This document shows, piece by piece, positions 46,358 through 54,802 of a stretch of 64,000 nt of DNA. The translations under genes were made by a program, and so were the position numbers. The first letter of the stretch is position 1. Each line of letters opens with the position of its first letter. The stretch is from CAVXUB01 sp963764805. Its GTDB lineage: Bacteria; Actinomycetota; Acidimicrobiia; Acidimicrobiales; Bog-793. Where the stretch lies: the NCBI GenBank assembly GCA_963764805.1, contig CAVXUB010000006.1, positions 310,001 to 374,000 on the forward strand, written 5' to 3'. Under the pieces are notes generated by a model. That model searched no databases and was not told the origin of the DNA. It saw nothing but the letters and a program-made list of their open reading frames with translations.

Positions 46358-47757
46358 GCCTCTTCGCCGGGCTGTGCGCCGCCGGCTCCTGCCTCGCCCG
46401 GCTCCGCGCCGGGCAGGTTGATGCGCTCCAGCCAGAGCCCGGGGGCGTCGACCTCGGCCGGCGTCGGCAGGTTCCCTTCGACGAGGAAGATGCGGGCGAG
46501 GTCCGTCTCCCCGCCTCGCTCGAGGACACCACGGACGAACGCCCTGCCGCGGTCGATCTGCTCCTGATCGACCTGCCAGCCGAAGAGCATCTCGGCCGCC
46601 TTCTCACCCTCACCGGGGTCCGCGCGGCGGCGCCTGAAGGCCTCGGCGAGCGCGCCCTTGCTGCCGATCACCCTGCTGGCGGCCTCGTTGGCGACGTGGT
46701 CGACGTAGCCGACGATGACCGCAGTCAGGGCGGCGAGCTCCCCCCGCACCCTCTCGGCCTCCGGCGAGCTGGCCGCCATCGAGAGGCTGGAGGGATTGCC
46801 GAAGAGGCGGCTGAGGGCGCCCATGTCGGAAGGATCGAGACCTTCCATCTGTGAGGTCAGCACATCGGGGTCGACGCGGAACGAGCCGACGTTCGCCACC
46901 AGCAGATCCGCCAGGCGCTCCCGCACGTGCGGCCGGGCCAGCACCGTCTGGTAGGTCGCCTCCGTCACGCAGATCCACATCCGGACGTCGTCGGGGGGAA
47001 GGGACCAGTCGGAGGCGAAGGCGGCGATGTTCTCGGGGATGGCGAGGATGGCGAGCTGGCCGTCCTCGTTCGACCGAGGCAGCGGCACCTCGTACTGCCC
47101 GAGCGCAGTCCGCGACAGGTGCCCGGCCATGCCACCGACCTGCATCGCCAGCATCGATGGCGTCATCGCCGAGGCCAACTGCTCGAACATCTTCGCGAAA
47201 CGCTCCGCAGCTGCCGACTCCGCGTCCCCCGCCTCACCGTCCGCCTCGAGCGGATCTAGCGGGTCGAGTGAGCTGCCGAGGCCGCTCAGGTCGTCCAGCC
47301 CCTCGAGGCCCTCCAGGCCTTCGAAACCTTCGAGCCCCTTCAGGCCCTCCAGCCCTCCCCGTCCGACACCGGGCGCCGGGCCTGCCGGGCTCTCCGCCGC
47401 CCGTGCCTTGACCGCCTCGGCCAGCCGTTCGAGGAAGGGCTTCCAGGCGGTCAGCGAGCGCCGCGCCCACTCGGCGCGGCTCACCGCCTCGATCTTCGGG
47501 AGCGAAGCCGTCGAGCCGGCGCCTGTGATGTCGGCGACGTGCATCTCGGCGATGCGGTAGATCTCCTCCAGGCGGATCCGCTCGACGGGATCCACGTTCG
47601 CCTCCGGCTGACCGTCGGTGGCGACGCTCTGGGCGAGGTGGAAGGCGAGCTCCCACTGGATCGTGGCGCCGCCTTGACCGAGCAGCTTGAGGACGTCGCC
47701 GAGCATCCCGGAGAAGAAGTCACCCCCGCCCATGCCGCCCATGCCGAAGTTGGTCAC
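46354..47757 (-). CDS. DUF2342 zincin-like protein (F420-biosynthesis-associated family)
   Basis: This 467-residue protein of the actinobacterial DUF2342/TIGR03624-type family has a zincin-like fold in relatives. Recognisable regions are IQWELAFHLAQSVATDGQPE, RSLTAWKPFLERLAEAV, MLAMQVGGMAGHLSRTALGQYEVPLP (in parts) and FGWQVDQEQIDRGRAFV. In relatives a Glu/His pair on the central helix is expected; here that helix reads VIVGYVDHVANEAA, keeping the His but with no Glu at the usual place, so catalysis is doubtful. A Leu/Gly/Glu/Asp repeat insertion lies near residues 130-170. It is downstream of the HtrA-like gene on the same strand. Confidence 0.78.
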   Translation of the reverse strand: MTNFGMGGMGGGDFFSGMLGDVLKLLGQGGATIQWELAFHLAQSVATDGQPEANVDPVERIRLEEIYRIAEMHVADITGAGSTASLPKIEAVSRAEWARRSLTAWKPFLERLAEAVKARAAESPAGPAPGVGRGGLEGLKGLEGFEGLEGLEGLDDLSGLGSSLDPLDPLEADGEAGDAESAAAERFAKMFEQLASAMTPSMLAMQVGGMAGHLSRTALGQYEVPLPRSNEDGQLAILAIPENIAAFASDWSLPPDDVRMWICVTEATYQTVLARPHVRERLADLLVANVGSFRVDPDVLTSQMEGLDPSDMGALSRLFGNPSSLSMAASSPEAERVRGELAALTAVIVGYVDHVANEAASRVIGSKGALAEAFRRRRADPGEGEKAAEMLFGWQVDQEQIDRGRAFVRGVLERGGETDLARIFLVEGNLPTPAEVDAPGLWLERINLPGAEPGEAGAGGAQPGEEA

Positions 47758-47824
47758 CAGGACGATCGTAGGGGCTGGTGGGGTGGGCTCATGCTCGCAG
47801 ATGAACGTAGAAGGGCGGCAACCG

Positions 47825-47875
47825 GAAGGGCTCTCAGGCGGCTGGCGACCTTGAAGGGCGCTCAGGCGGCCGGCG
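47825..47875 (-). repeat. 23-bp direct repeat spanning the stop of the HtrA-like gene
   Basis: GAAGGGCNCTCAGGCGGCYGGCG occurs at about 47825 and 47853, 28 bp apart. The copy at 47853 contains the gene's TGA (as CTCAGG). The other lies outside and gives TGA in a different frame. Confidence 0.85.
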
Positions 47876-49193
47876 CCCGCTCCATCGTCACCTTGTCGTT
47901 GATCTTCCGGCCGTGGCGCTTGATGGAGAGCCGCGCCGTGGTGCCGGGGGCGAGGCAGTAGACGTGCGCCTCGAGCGAGCCCATGTCGATCGTCGGGCTG
48001 CCGTCCACCGCCATGATCACGTCGCCCGGCAGAATCCCCGCCGCCGCCGCCGACGAGCGTGGCAGGACGCCGAGGACGCGCACGCCGTCCCCGTCGTTGA
48101 CCCCGCTGATACCGAGCCAGCCGGGCTCCACGCTGCCTCTCAACATGATCTCGGTGGCAGCGCCGAAAGCCAGCCAGAAGGGCGTGACGGCGGTGGTCCC
48201 CGCCTGGCTGCTGCCGACGGCGATGCCGACGAGACGGCCCTTGCTGTCGATCAACGCCGAGCCGAGCGACGCCTTCGTGGGGACGACACTCGCCTGAATT
48301 GCGTCAAAGAAGGCAGGCGTCAGTACGCCGGTCGTGCTGCGGGCGGCGAGCGTCATGTCCACGGCCTCGGCTTGGCCGGAGGCGACGTCGGCTCCGTTGG
48401 GTCCCTCGATGACCGCCCACAGGGAGTCGTTCGGCTGCACGGCGTCCGGCGGTGCCTCGCTCGCCTCGATCGCGCTCGTCGTGAAGGGCACCGCCAGCAG
48501 GTCGGCGCCCTGGCAGTGCAGCACCGCTATGCCGGTGCGGCTGTCGGTGCCGACGACCGAAGCCGAGCGGCGACCGAGGCCGGGAGCCGACACCGAGAGG
48601 CTGGTGGCGCCGCTCACCAGTGCGAGCGCCGTGACGAGGTAGCCGTCTCCCGAGAAGACGAGACCGGTACCTGCCACCGCCCCGTGCGGTGTCATCGCGG
48701 TGACGTCCACCGAGGCGGCGCTGACCTTCACCACCACGTCGGCCACCTGCCTGGTGATCTGCTGTGTCCCAGGTTGCGCCGCGGGCTGCGGCCCCGTCTG
48801 CGGCGTCGGTTGTTCGGGTCTCATCGTGGCAAGGGTCGTGATGGTCGGCTTGTCGGTGCTCTTGGTGGCGAGGGCCGGAGCGTCTGGCCGGCCTACCGAG
48901 CCCGAGGAGGTGCGCGTGTGACCGGCCAGCTGCTGCTGCTGCACTGCCACCATCAGCTGGGTGCCGAGCAGCACCAAACCTGTCGCCAGGAGGGCGCCGG
49001 TGAGCCCGGCGGCCAGGATGCCGGCGCGGGCAGGCACGGGCCAAGCGGTGCGGCCGGCATATGGGCGTGCCACCGGCGACGCGGTGAGGGCGGCAAGCTC
49101 GGAGGGGTGCCGCCAGATGCGGTCGTCGGGCGGCAGCAGGGGACGTACGGGACCGTCTTCGTCCGTGTCGTCCTCGAACTCGTCGCCGTGCAC
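47862..49193 (-). CDS. HtrA-like (S1C) membrane-anchored protein with PDZ, catalytic triad lost
   Basis: The 443-residue protein has an acidic cytoplasmic N-terminus (about 55 residues), one membrane segment (AGILAAGLTGALLATGLVLL), a Thr/Pro/Gln-rich linker, a trypsin-like domain (GTGLVFSGDGYLVTALALV ... GTDSRTGIAVLHC ... KASLGSALID) and a PDZ domain (GVRVLGVLPRSSAAAAGILP, GDVIMAVDG). Compared with active HtrA/PepD, the His of TNNHV is replaced (TALALV), the Asp of TDLAVLK is Gly (TGIAVLH) and the Ser of GNSGG is Leu (ASLGS). It therefore appears to be a pseudoprotease, perhaps a sensor or scaffold. GTG start follows a TATCCT box by eight bases. Confidence 0.88.
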   Translation of the reverse strand: MHGDEFEDDTDEDGPVRPLLPPDDRIWRHPSELAALTASPVARPYAGRTAWPVPARAGILAAGLTGALLATGLVLLGTQLMVAVQQQQLAGHTRTSSGSVGRPDAPALATKSTDKPTITTLATMRPEQPTPQTGPQPAAQPGTQQITRQVADVVVKVSAASVDVTAMTPHGAVAGTGLVFSGDGYLVTALALVSGATSLSVSAPGLGRRSASVVGTDSRTGIAVLHCQGADLLAVPFTTSAIEASEAPPDAVQPNDSLWAVIEGPNGADVASGQAEAVDMTLAARSTTGVLTPAFFDAIQASVVPTKASLGSALIDSKGRLVGIAVGSSQAGTTAVTPFWLAFGAATEIMLRGSVEPGWLGISGVNDGDGVRVLGVLPRSSAAAAGILPGDVIMAVDGSPTIDMGSLEAHVYCLAPGTTARLSIKRHGRKINDKVTMERAPAA

Positions 49194-49277
49194 GGGTGTC
49201 GAGGATACCGATGACTAGGGGTTTCGAGAGGGTCGCGTCACGGATCTGTAACGATCCCCCTCGTGACCGGCGGCGCG

Positions 49278-49283
49278 TAGCAT
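49278..49283 (+). promoter_or_regulatory. -10 box of a leaderless promoter for moaE
   Basis: TAGCAT ends six bases before GTG 49290. The minus-strand TATCCT for the HtrA-like gene lies at 49202-49207, so the two divergent promoters share about 80 bases. Confidence 0.5.
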
Positions 49284-49289
49284 GAAGTC

Positions 49290-49775
49290 GTGATCCGCCC
49301 ACCGTCCGGTGACGACTGGGTCGCGCTGACCGACGAGCCGTTGCCCATCGCCGAGATGATCGCCTTCGTGACGCTCCCGTCCTGCGGCGCGGTGACGCTC
49401 TTCCTCGGGACCGTCCGTGACCACGCCGAGGGCCGGCCGAACGTCTCGCTGGTGGAGTACGAGGCGTGGCCGGAGCAGGTGGAGCGTGGTTTTGAGGGTC
49501 TGGTGAGCGAGGCGCGCAAGCGCTGGGTGGAGCTCGGGCGGGTCGCTGTGCTGCACCGGACCGGGCCGCTCCAGGTCGGCGAGGCGTCGGTGGCGGTGGC
49601 GGTCTCCTCGCCGCACCGGGCGGAGGCCTTCGACGCCGGCCGCTGGTGCATCGACACGCTTAAGGAGTCGGCTCCGATCTGGAAGCACGAGGTCTGGGAG
49701 GGAGGCACCGACTGGGGCCTGCACACGCACCCCATCACACCCGTCGGCCGGGAAGAACGCCTGGAAGGCATGTGA
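49290..49775 (+). CDS. moaE: Molybdopterin synthase catalytic subunit
   Basis: The 161-residue MoaE makes molybdopterin from cyclic pyranopterin using sulfur from MoaD. Signatures are GAVTLFLGTVRDH, LVEYEAWPEQVE, VAVLHRTGPLQVGEASVAVAV (in parts), SSPHRAEAFDAGRWCIDTLK and PIWKHEVW, which contain the catalytic Lys residues and the MoaD-binding groove. No other moa gene lies in the window. The stop overlaps the next start (GTGA), coupling it to an MreB-like protein. Confidence 0.93.
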   Translation: MIRPPSGDDWVALTDEPLPIAEMIAFVTLPSCGAVTLFLGTVRDHAEGRPNVSLVEYEAWPEQVERGFEGLVSEARKRWVELGRVAVLHRTGPLQVGEASVAVAVSSPHRAEAFDAGRWCIDTLKESAPIWKHEVWEGGTDWGLHTHPITPVGREERLEGM

Positions 49776-50734
49776 GCGGCAGGGGTGTGGCGATCGACCT
49801 GGGGACGGCCTCCACCAGGATGATCCGCCAGGGCTCGGGGCTGGTCTTCGACGAGCCTTCGGTGGCTGCGGTCGACATGAACTCGGGGCGGCTGCTCGCA
49901 TACGGCGTGTCGGCGCTGAGGATGCAGGGGCGGGCGGCCGGGAGGGTGCGCATCGTCCGGCCGATCCGGCGTGGCCAGGTCGTCGACCTCGACCTGGCGA
50001 AGGCGGTGCTCCGCCACCTGCTGGAGCGGGCGGGGGCCGGGCGGCTCAGCCGCATGCCGGTCGTCGTCTGCGTTCCCGGCGGCGCCACCGGGGTCCAGCG
50101 GCGGGCGGTCGAGCAGGGGCTGCGGGACGGCGGGGCGCGCCACATCGTGCTGCTCGATCATGCGATAGCGGTCGCCGTCGGTGCTCGGCTGCCGATCCAG
50201 GAACCCGCCGGCTCGGTCGTCGTCGACGTGGGCGCCGGCACGACGGAGGTGGGGATACTCGCCCTCGGTGCAGCCGCCGTGTCGGTGACAGCTCCGGTCG
50301 GCGGTGACGACATCGACGACGCCATCAGGCTGCGCTGCCAGCGGGAGCTCGACCTTGTGCTCGACAGGGCCACGGCCGAACAGGTGAAGATCGCCATCGC
50401 CTCCGCCTGGGGGCCGAGCGAGGAGGCGAAGGCGGAGGTGCGGGGCCGCGACCTGTCGAGCGGCTCGGTGCGGACCGTGGTGCTCTCGCGGATGGAGCTG
50501 TTCGACGTGATCGAGGAGCAGATCCGCCAGATCGTCTCCGGGATCGTGCGGGCGATCCAGTCGGCGCCGCTCGACCTGGCCAACGATCTGCTGCATCGCG
50601 GCCTGCATCTGGCAGGTGGATCAGCGGCGCTGGAGGGTCTGCCCGACCGCCTGGCGGCGGAGACGGGACTGCCTGTCCGGGTGGTGGCCGATCCGCCACA
50701 TTGCGCCGTGATCGGGGCGGCGCGCTGTTTGTAG
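49772..50734 (+). CDS. MreB/actin-like ATPase
   Basis: This 320-residue actin-fold protein is similar to MreB. Phosphate-1 is GVAIDLGTASTRM, the connect region is VCVPGGATGVQRRAVEQGL, phosphate-2 is VVDVGAGTTEVGIL, GGDDIDDAI follows, and the adenosine loop is LHLAGGSAALEGLPDRL. True MreB controls rod shape, but the usual mreCD/pbp2/rodA genes are absent and MreB relatives are divergent here, so it could be a specialised actin-like protein. GTG start overlaps moaE. Confidence 0.87.
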   Translation: MSGRGVAIDLGTASTRMIRQGSGLVFDEPSVAAVDMNSGRLLAYGVSALRMQGRAAGRVRIVRPIRRGQVVDLDLAKAVLRHLLERAGAGRLSRMPVVVCVPGGATGVQRRAVEQGLRDGGARHIVLLDHAIAVAVGARLPIQEPAGSVVVDVGAGTTEVGILALGAAAVSVTAPVGGDDIDDAIRLRCQRELDLVLDRATAEQVKIAIASAWGPSEEAKAEVRGRDLSSGSVRTVVLSRMELFDVIEEQIRQIVSGIVRAIQSAPLDLANDLLHRGLHLAGGSAALEGLPDRLAAETGLPVRVVADPPHCAVIGAARCL

Positions 50735-50738
50735 GGGT

Positions 50739-50806
50739 GCGGGCGCCCCGGGGGTGCGGGGTGGGGCGCCCGGGTGCGGGCCGTGGCGCCCGGGTGCGGG
50801 CCGTGG
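50739..50806 (+). repeat. Tandem repeats of about 20 bp after the MreB-like gene
   Basis: Units GTGGGGCGCCCGGGTGCGGG-CC (50761) and GTGGCGCCCGGGTGCGGGCC (50783) follow a related GGGGTGCGGG piece. They fill the gap between two convergent genes and may act in termination. Confidence 0.75.
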
Positions 50807-50839
50807 GCATCCTTCTTTTACGAAACTAAGTCACCTACA

Positions 50840-51514
50840 TCAATCTGCTGATCCATGCCCGAGGACGTCCTCCGCCGCCTGGCGCACCTGCCAGTCCCGG
50901 TCCTGCAGGGCGGTCTCCAGCGCAGCATCGACTTCTGGTCCCTCGAAGGGGGCGAGCGCCAGCACGGCCCGCCGCCTGATCGCAGGCTTGTCCCTGAGGG
51001 CGGCCAGGATCGCCGGCAACCCGGCCGGGTCCCCGATCGCGCCGAGGGCGGCGACCGCAGACTCGCGACAGAGCGGGTCCTTGTGGTGGGCGGCGACCTC
51101 GCAGAGCCGGGCGACGGCTGCGGGAGGGTCGGCTCCGCCTGCGGTCTCGCCGAGCGCAAAGGCGGCGGCCTCGACGACCGACGCCTCATGATCGGCCAGC
51201 AGCGGCAGGAAGTCGCCGCCGGGTAGCCCCTCTGCCAGCTCGCAGGCCCGTCGCCGCACCCCCGGGTCGGGGTCCGCCAGGGCTCGGCGGCTGTCCTCGG
51301 GGGTGGCAAAGCCCGCCCGAGCCAACGAGGCGACGGCGGTTGCGCGCACCGAGGCGTCCTCGTCGACGAGATGAGCCCGGATGGTGGCCTCGTCGCCGGC
51401 GTGAGCGGCGGCGGCGACCGCCCCGCGCCGCCGAGCTACCTCCCGCACAGCAGGGTCTACGGTGCGGGCGGCGTCCTCGTCGATCGGGTCCGGGTGATCC
51501 TGCGAAGCGTTCAC
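50840..51514 (-). CDS. HEAT-repeat (PBS-lyase type) protein
   Basis: The protein of about 224 residues consists almost wholly of about six alpha-helical HEAT/PBS-lyase repeats of 31 residues (for example DEDASVRATAVASLARAGF, DPDPGVRRRACELAEGLP, HKDPLCRESAVAALGAIGD, DRDWQVRQAAEDVLG). It is probably a protein-interaction scaffold; no catalytic motif is seen. Start chosen at GTG 51514, eight bases behind a TAGCCT box, although an upstream GTG (51535) is also open. It diverges from the Lon/PDZ protease gene. Confidence 0.82.
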   Translation of the reverse strand: MNASQDHPDPIDEDAARTVDPAVREVARRRGAVAAAAHAGDEATIRAHLVDEDASVRATAVASLARAGFATPEDSRRALADPDPGVRRRACELAEGLPGGDFLPLLADHEASVVEAAAFALGETAGGADPPAAVARLCEVAAHHKDPLCRESAVAALGAIGDPAGLPAILAALRDKPAIRRRAVLALAPFEGPEVDAALETALQDRDWQVRQAAEDVLGHGSAD

Positions 51515-51662
51515 GGCGTGGCAGGCTACGCGCACGTCCGACTACACAGCGGTCCCGCCAGCCGAACCACCGCCGCCACTCGCTGGCGAACCACCTCCGC
51601 CACCTGCTGGCGGCCCGCCGCCGCGGGTCTACCCGAGGATCTTCGGCTTCCGCCGGCGGAGG

Positions 51663-52776
51663 GTGATCGTCATCGCCGTCCTGGCTGTGATCGCCCTCGC
51701 CGTCGTCATCACTTCGTTCATCACCGTCCCCTACTACGCCTTCGCACCGGGGCACGCCGAGGACGTGAGCGGCCTAATCGAGATCCCGCAGTCGCATGCC
51801 CACCAGCACACCGGCTCGATCCTGCTGACCGACGTCTACCTGGTGCCGTTGCGGGCGATCACGTACCCCTACTACCGCTACTTCGACTCGCAGGCGAGCA
51901 TCCAGGCGAACGAGAACGTGATCGGCATCGTGCCTGTGTCCGAGTACAACACCGAGGGCGTCATCGACATGTCGGACGCCACCCAGGCGGCGACCTACGT
52001 GGCGCTGTCGAGCCTCGGTTACAAGGTGCAGGCCCTGGCGAAGGGCGCACAGCTCTACGAGATCGACCCGCTCTCGAACGCGTACAACAGCCTGCAGGTG
52101 GGCGACGTCGTGGTGTCGGTCGACGGCGCCCCGGTGCGCCTGATCTCCGACCTCGGGCCGCTCGTCCAGAAGCACCATCCGGGCGACACGATCACCATCG
52201 GCTTCCGCCCTTACTCCGCACCGGTGAGCGGGGCGGTGGAGACGGCTCGTGTGGCTCTGGGGGAGTTTCGAATAGAAGCCGGGAACCTCCGTTGCTATCC
52301 CCCAGGACAGGGGACCAAGTACCCCTTGTTCAAGCAGCAGGGGTACCCGTACCCGGACCCGTGCATGGGGGTCGAGACGCTACCAGTTCGCCACGCTCGG
52401 CCACCTGCCCTTCCCGGTGACGATCGACCCGCAGGGGATCGTCGGGCCATCGGCGGGGCTGGCGTTCACCCTCGGGCTGATCGACAAGCTCGACCCGTAC
52501 AGCCTGACGGGCGGGAAGGTGGTGGCGGCGACCGGCACGATGGCGCTCGACGGGACTGTCGGCGACGTCGGCGGCGTGCCGCAGAAGACCTACGCCGTCG
52601 AGGATGCCGGCGCCACGGTGTTCTTCGTGCCCACCCAGGAGTACAAGACGGCGCTGGCACATGCGAACTCGAGCCTGAAGGTGGTCGAGGTGAGCAACGT
52701 CTGCCAGGCCGTCGACTGGCTGCTCGCCCACGGCGGCAGGGTTCCTTCGTCGTTCAGCTGCCACCCGCCGTCCTGA
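51663..52776 (+). CDS. YlbL-like PDZ/Lon-domain (S16) membrane protease, frame break
   Basis: The protein has one N-terminal membrane segment (VIVIAVLAVIALAVVITSFI), an extracytoplasmic PDZ domain (LQVGDVVVSVDGAPVRLISD, HHPGDTITIGFRP) and a C-terminal Lon-type protease domain. The catalytic Ser is in GIVGPSAGLAFTLGLID and the Lys in GGVPQKTYAVEDAGA. The frame shifts near 52380 (CMGVE to RYQFATLGHLPFPV). Joined length is about 371 residues. Upstream of GTG 51663 the same frame is open to 51498 and codes for a Pro-rich segment (EPPPPLAGEPPPPPAGGPPP) without a normal start, so the real N-terminus may be longer and hit by another error. YlbL-type proteases act in envelope or division quality control. 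Confidence 0.82.
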
Positions 52777-52813
52777 CGCAGATCGTTCGCCCGTTGCCGC
52801 CTTCGGGACGACT

Positions 52814-52819
52814 TAGTGT
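52814..52819 (+). promoter_or_regulatory. -10 box of a leaderless promoter for the DivIVA-like gene
   Basis: TAGTGT ends six bases before ATG 52826. Confidence 0.5.
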
Positions 52820-52825
52820 GTAGCA

Positions 52826-54789
52826 ATGCCCGACGAGCCGAGGATCGCCATCTCGTCGCACACCGCTCCGGGGCCGGACGAGGTAGCGCGTAAGTCGTTC
52901 CCGACGTCAAGGAAAGGTTTTGATCAGGGGGCGGTGCGCGCCTACCTGGAGAGCCTGGCGGACGAGCTGCGAGCTGCGGCGAGGCGTGAGGGCGACCTCC
53001 GCATCGAGCTCAGGGAGGCCGAGAACAAGGCTCGCAACCCCCACCTCGACGAGGAAACCATCACCTCCGCCCTCGGTGCCGAGACCGCCCGCGTCCTGCA
53101 CTCGGCGCACGAGGCGGCCCGGGAGGTGCTCGCCCACGCCGAGGCAAAGGCGGCAGACACCCTCGCCGAGGCCGAGCGGGTGCTTGGCGAACGGACCGAG
53201 GAGGCGAACGCTGCCGCCACCTCGATCCGCGAGCAGGCGGAGGCGGCGGCAGGTGCGGAGCGGTCGGCAGCTCACGAGGCCGCCGAGGCGGAGCGGGCAG
53301 CCGCCACGGCCGAGGCCGAGTCGCTGGTGGGACATGCTCGACAGGAGGCGGAGTCTGCGCTCCTGGTGGCCCGGGAGGAGGCCTCGCGCATCGTCGACGC
53401 CACGAAGGACGAGTGCCGGGACATGGTGCAGGAGGCCCGGCAGGTGCGGGCGAGGATCCTGCGGGACCTGAGCGAGCGGCGCCGGATCCTGCGGTTCCAG
53501 GTCGAGCAGCTGCTCGCCGGGCGGGGGACGTTGATCAACTCCATCGAGGGGGTCCGCTCGACGCTGGACGACCTCACCGAGCGGCTCGCCCATGCCGAGC
53601 ACGACGCCCGCCATGCGGCGGGGCTGGCTGCGTACGAAGGCGAGTCGACCGTTGAGTCCATCGAGGTCGTCGAGGTCGTCGAGGCTGTCGAGGAGGCTCG
53701 CGTCGAGGAGGTGGCTGAGGAGCCCGTCGAGGAGGTGGCTGAGGAGCCGGTCGAGGAGGCGGTTGCGGAGGAACCGGACGAGCCGGAGGAGCCGGAGGCG
53801 GAGGAGCCAGCAGCGGAGGCGGTTGCGGAGGAACCGGAGGCGGAGGCTGCTGTAGAGCAGGTGGTGGCGGAGGAGCCCGTAGAGGAGGTGGTGGCGGCCG
53901 AGCCGGTGGCGGGGGAGACGGAGAAGCCTGCCGTCGAGGCGCTTTTCGCCAAGATCCGGGCGAGCCGCGCCGCGCAGGTCGCCAGAGCGCACGACGTGCT
54001 GGCGGTCAACGAGGAAGTCGAAGAGGCGGAGGAAGTCGAGACGGAAGCGGCGGAAGCGGCGGAAGAAGCCGAGGCGGAGCAGGAGGCCGACAGGCGGAGC
54101 CGGAGGACGCGTCGGCGGCGGCGTTGCGCCGGCGGGACGAGCTGATCGCCGGTCCTGCGGGTCGCCTGGCGCGGGCGCTGAAGCGGGCCCTGCAGGACGA
54201 CCAGAACGAGATGTTGACCCGGCTGCGGGGTGTGGGGGGCGGTACGACGCTGGATGAGTTGGTGGGTGTGCGGGAGCAGGAGGAGCGTTTCGAAAAGGCG
54301 GTGGCGGACGCGCTGGCCGAAGCTCGCCATGCCGGCTCGGAGTTCGCCGACGAGGTCTGCGGGCTGAACGGGAAGGCGCCCCGAGTGGACGAGGGCCAGG
54401 CCGCCAAGGCCGCCACCGTTCTTGCTTCCGAGCTCGTCGGGATGCTCCGCCAGCGGATCTCCTCGGGCGTGGCCGAGCTGGGCGGCATGCGGGAGGCGGG
54501 CGCTCCGGACGTCGTGGGCGCCGCGTACCGGGAGTGGAAGGGGGGCAGGGTCGAGGAGCTGGCGGGCGACCACGCCACGCGTGCCTTCGCCGGCGCTCAG
54601 GTCGCCGCTCTCGGAGCGGCGGAAGGCGTGATGGTGAGCTGGGTTGTCGACGACGGCGGTACGGCGTGCCCGGACTGCGACGACAACGCCCTCGCCGGAC
54701 CGCAGCCGCCGGGAGAGCCTTTCCCCACGGGGCAACAGCACCCGCCGATCCATCCGGGGTGCCGGTGCCTGCTACTGCCTAGCTCCTAA
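52826..54789 (+). CDS. DivIVA-like coiled-coil protein with C-terminal MuF-like zinc motif, frame break
   Basis: The first part (GPDEVARKSFPTSRKGFDQGAVRAYLESLADEL, in parts) is the DivIVA membrane-binding motif. It is followed by about 180 residues of Ala/Glu/Arg coiled coil and about 130 residues of Glu/Val/Pro-rich repeats (EEVAEEPVEE-type). Near 54090-54110 the frame changes, where AEPEDASAAALRRRDELIAG resumes, and a helical domain of about 215 residues ends at 54789. Its last 45 residues read CPDC ... GEPFPTGQ ... HPGCRC, the spaced Cys/His pattern of phage Mu F-like head-morphogenesis proteins. Total about 654 residues. It may join pole or septum targeting to a phage-derived domain. The break lies in a GC repeat and appears technical. 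Confidence 0.8.
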
Positions 54790-54802
54790 GCTCAGCGGCG
54801 CC

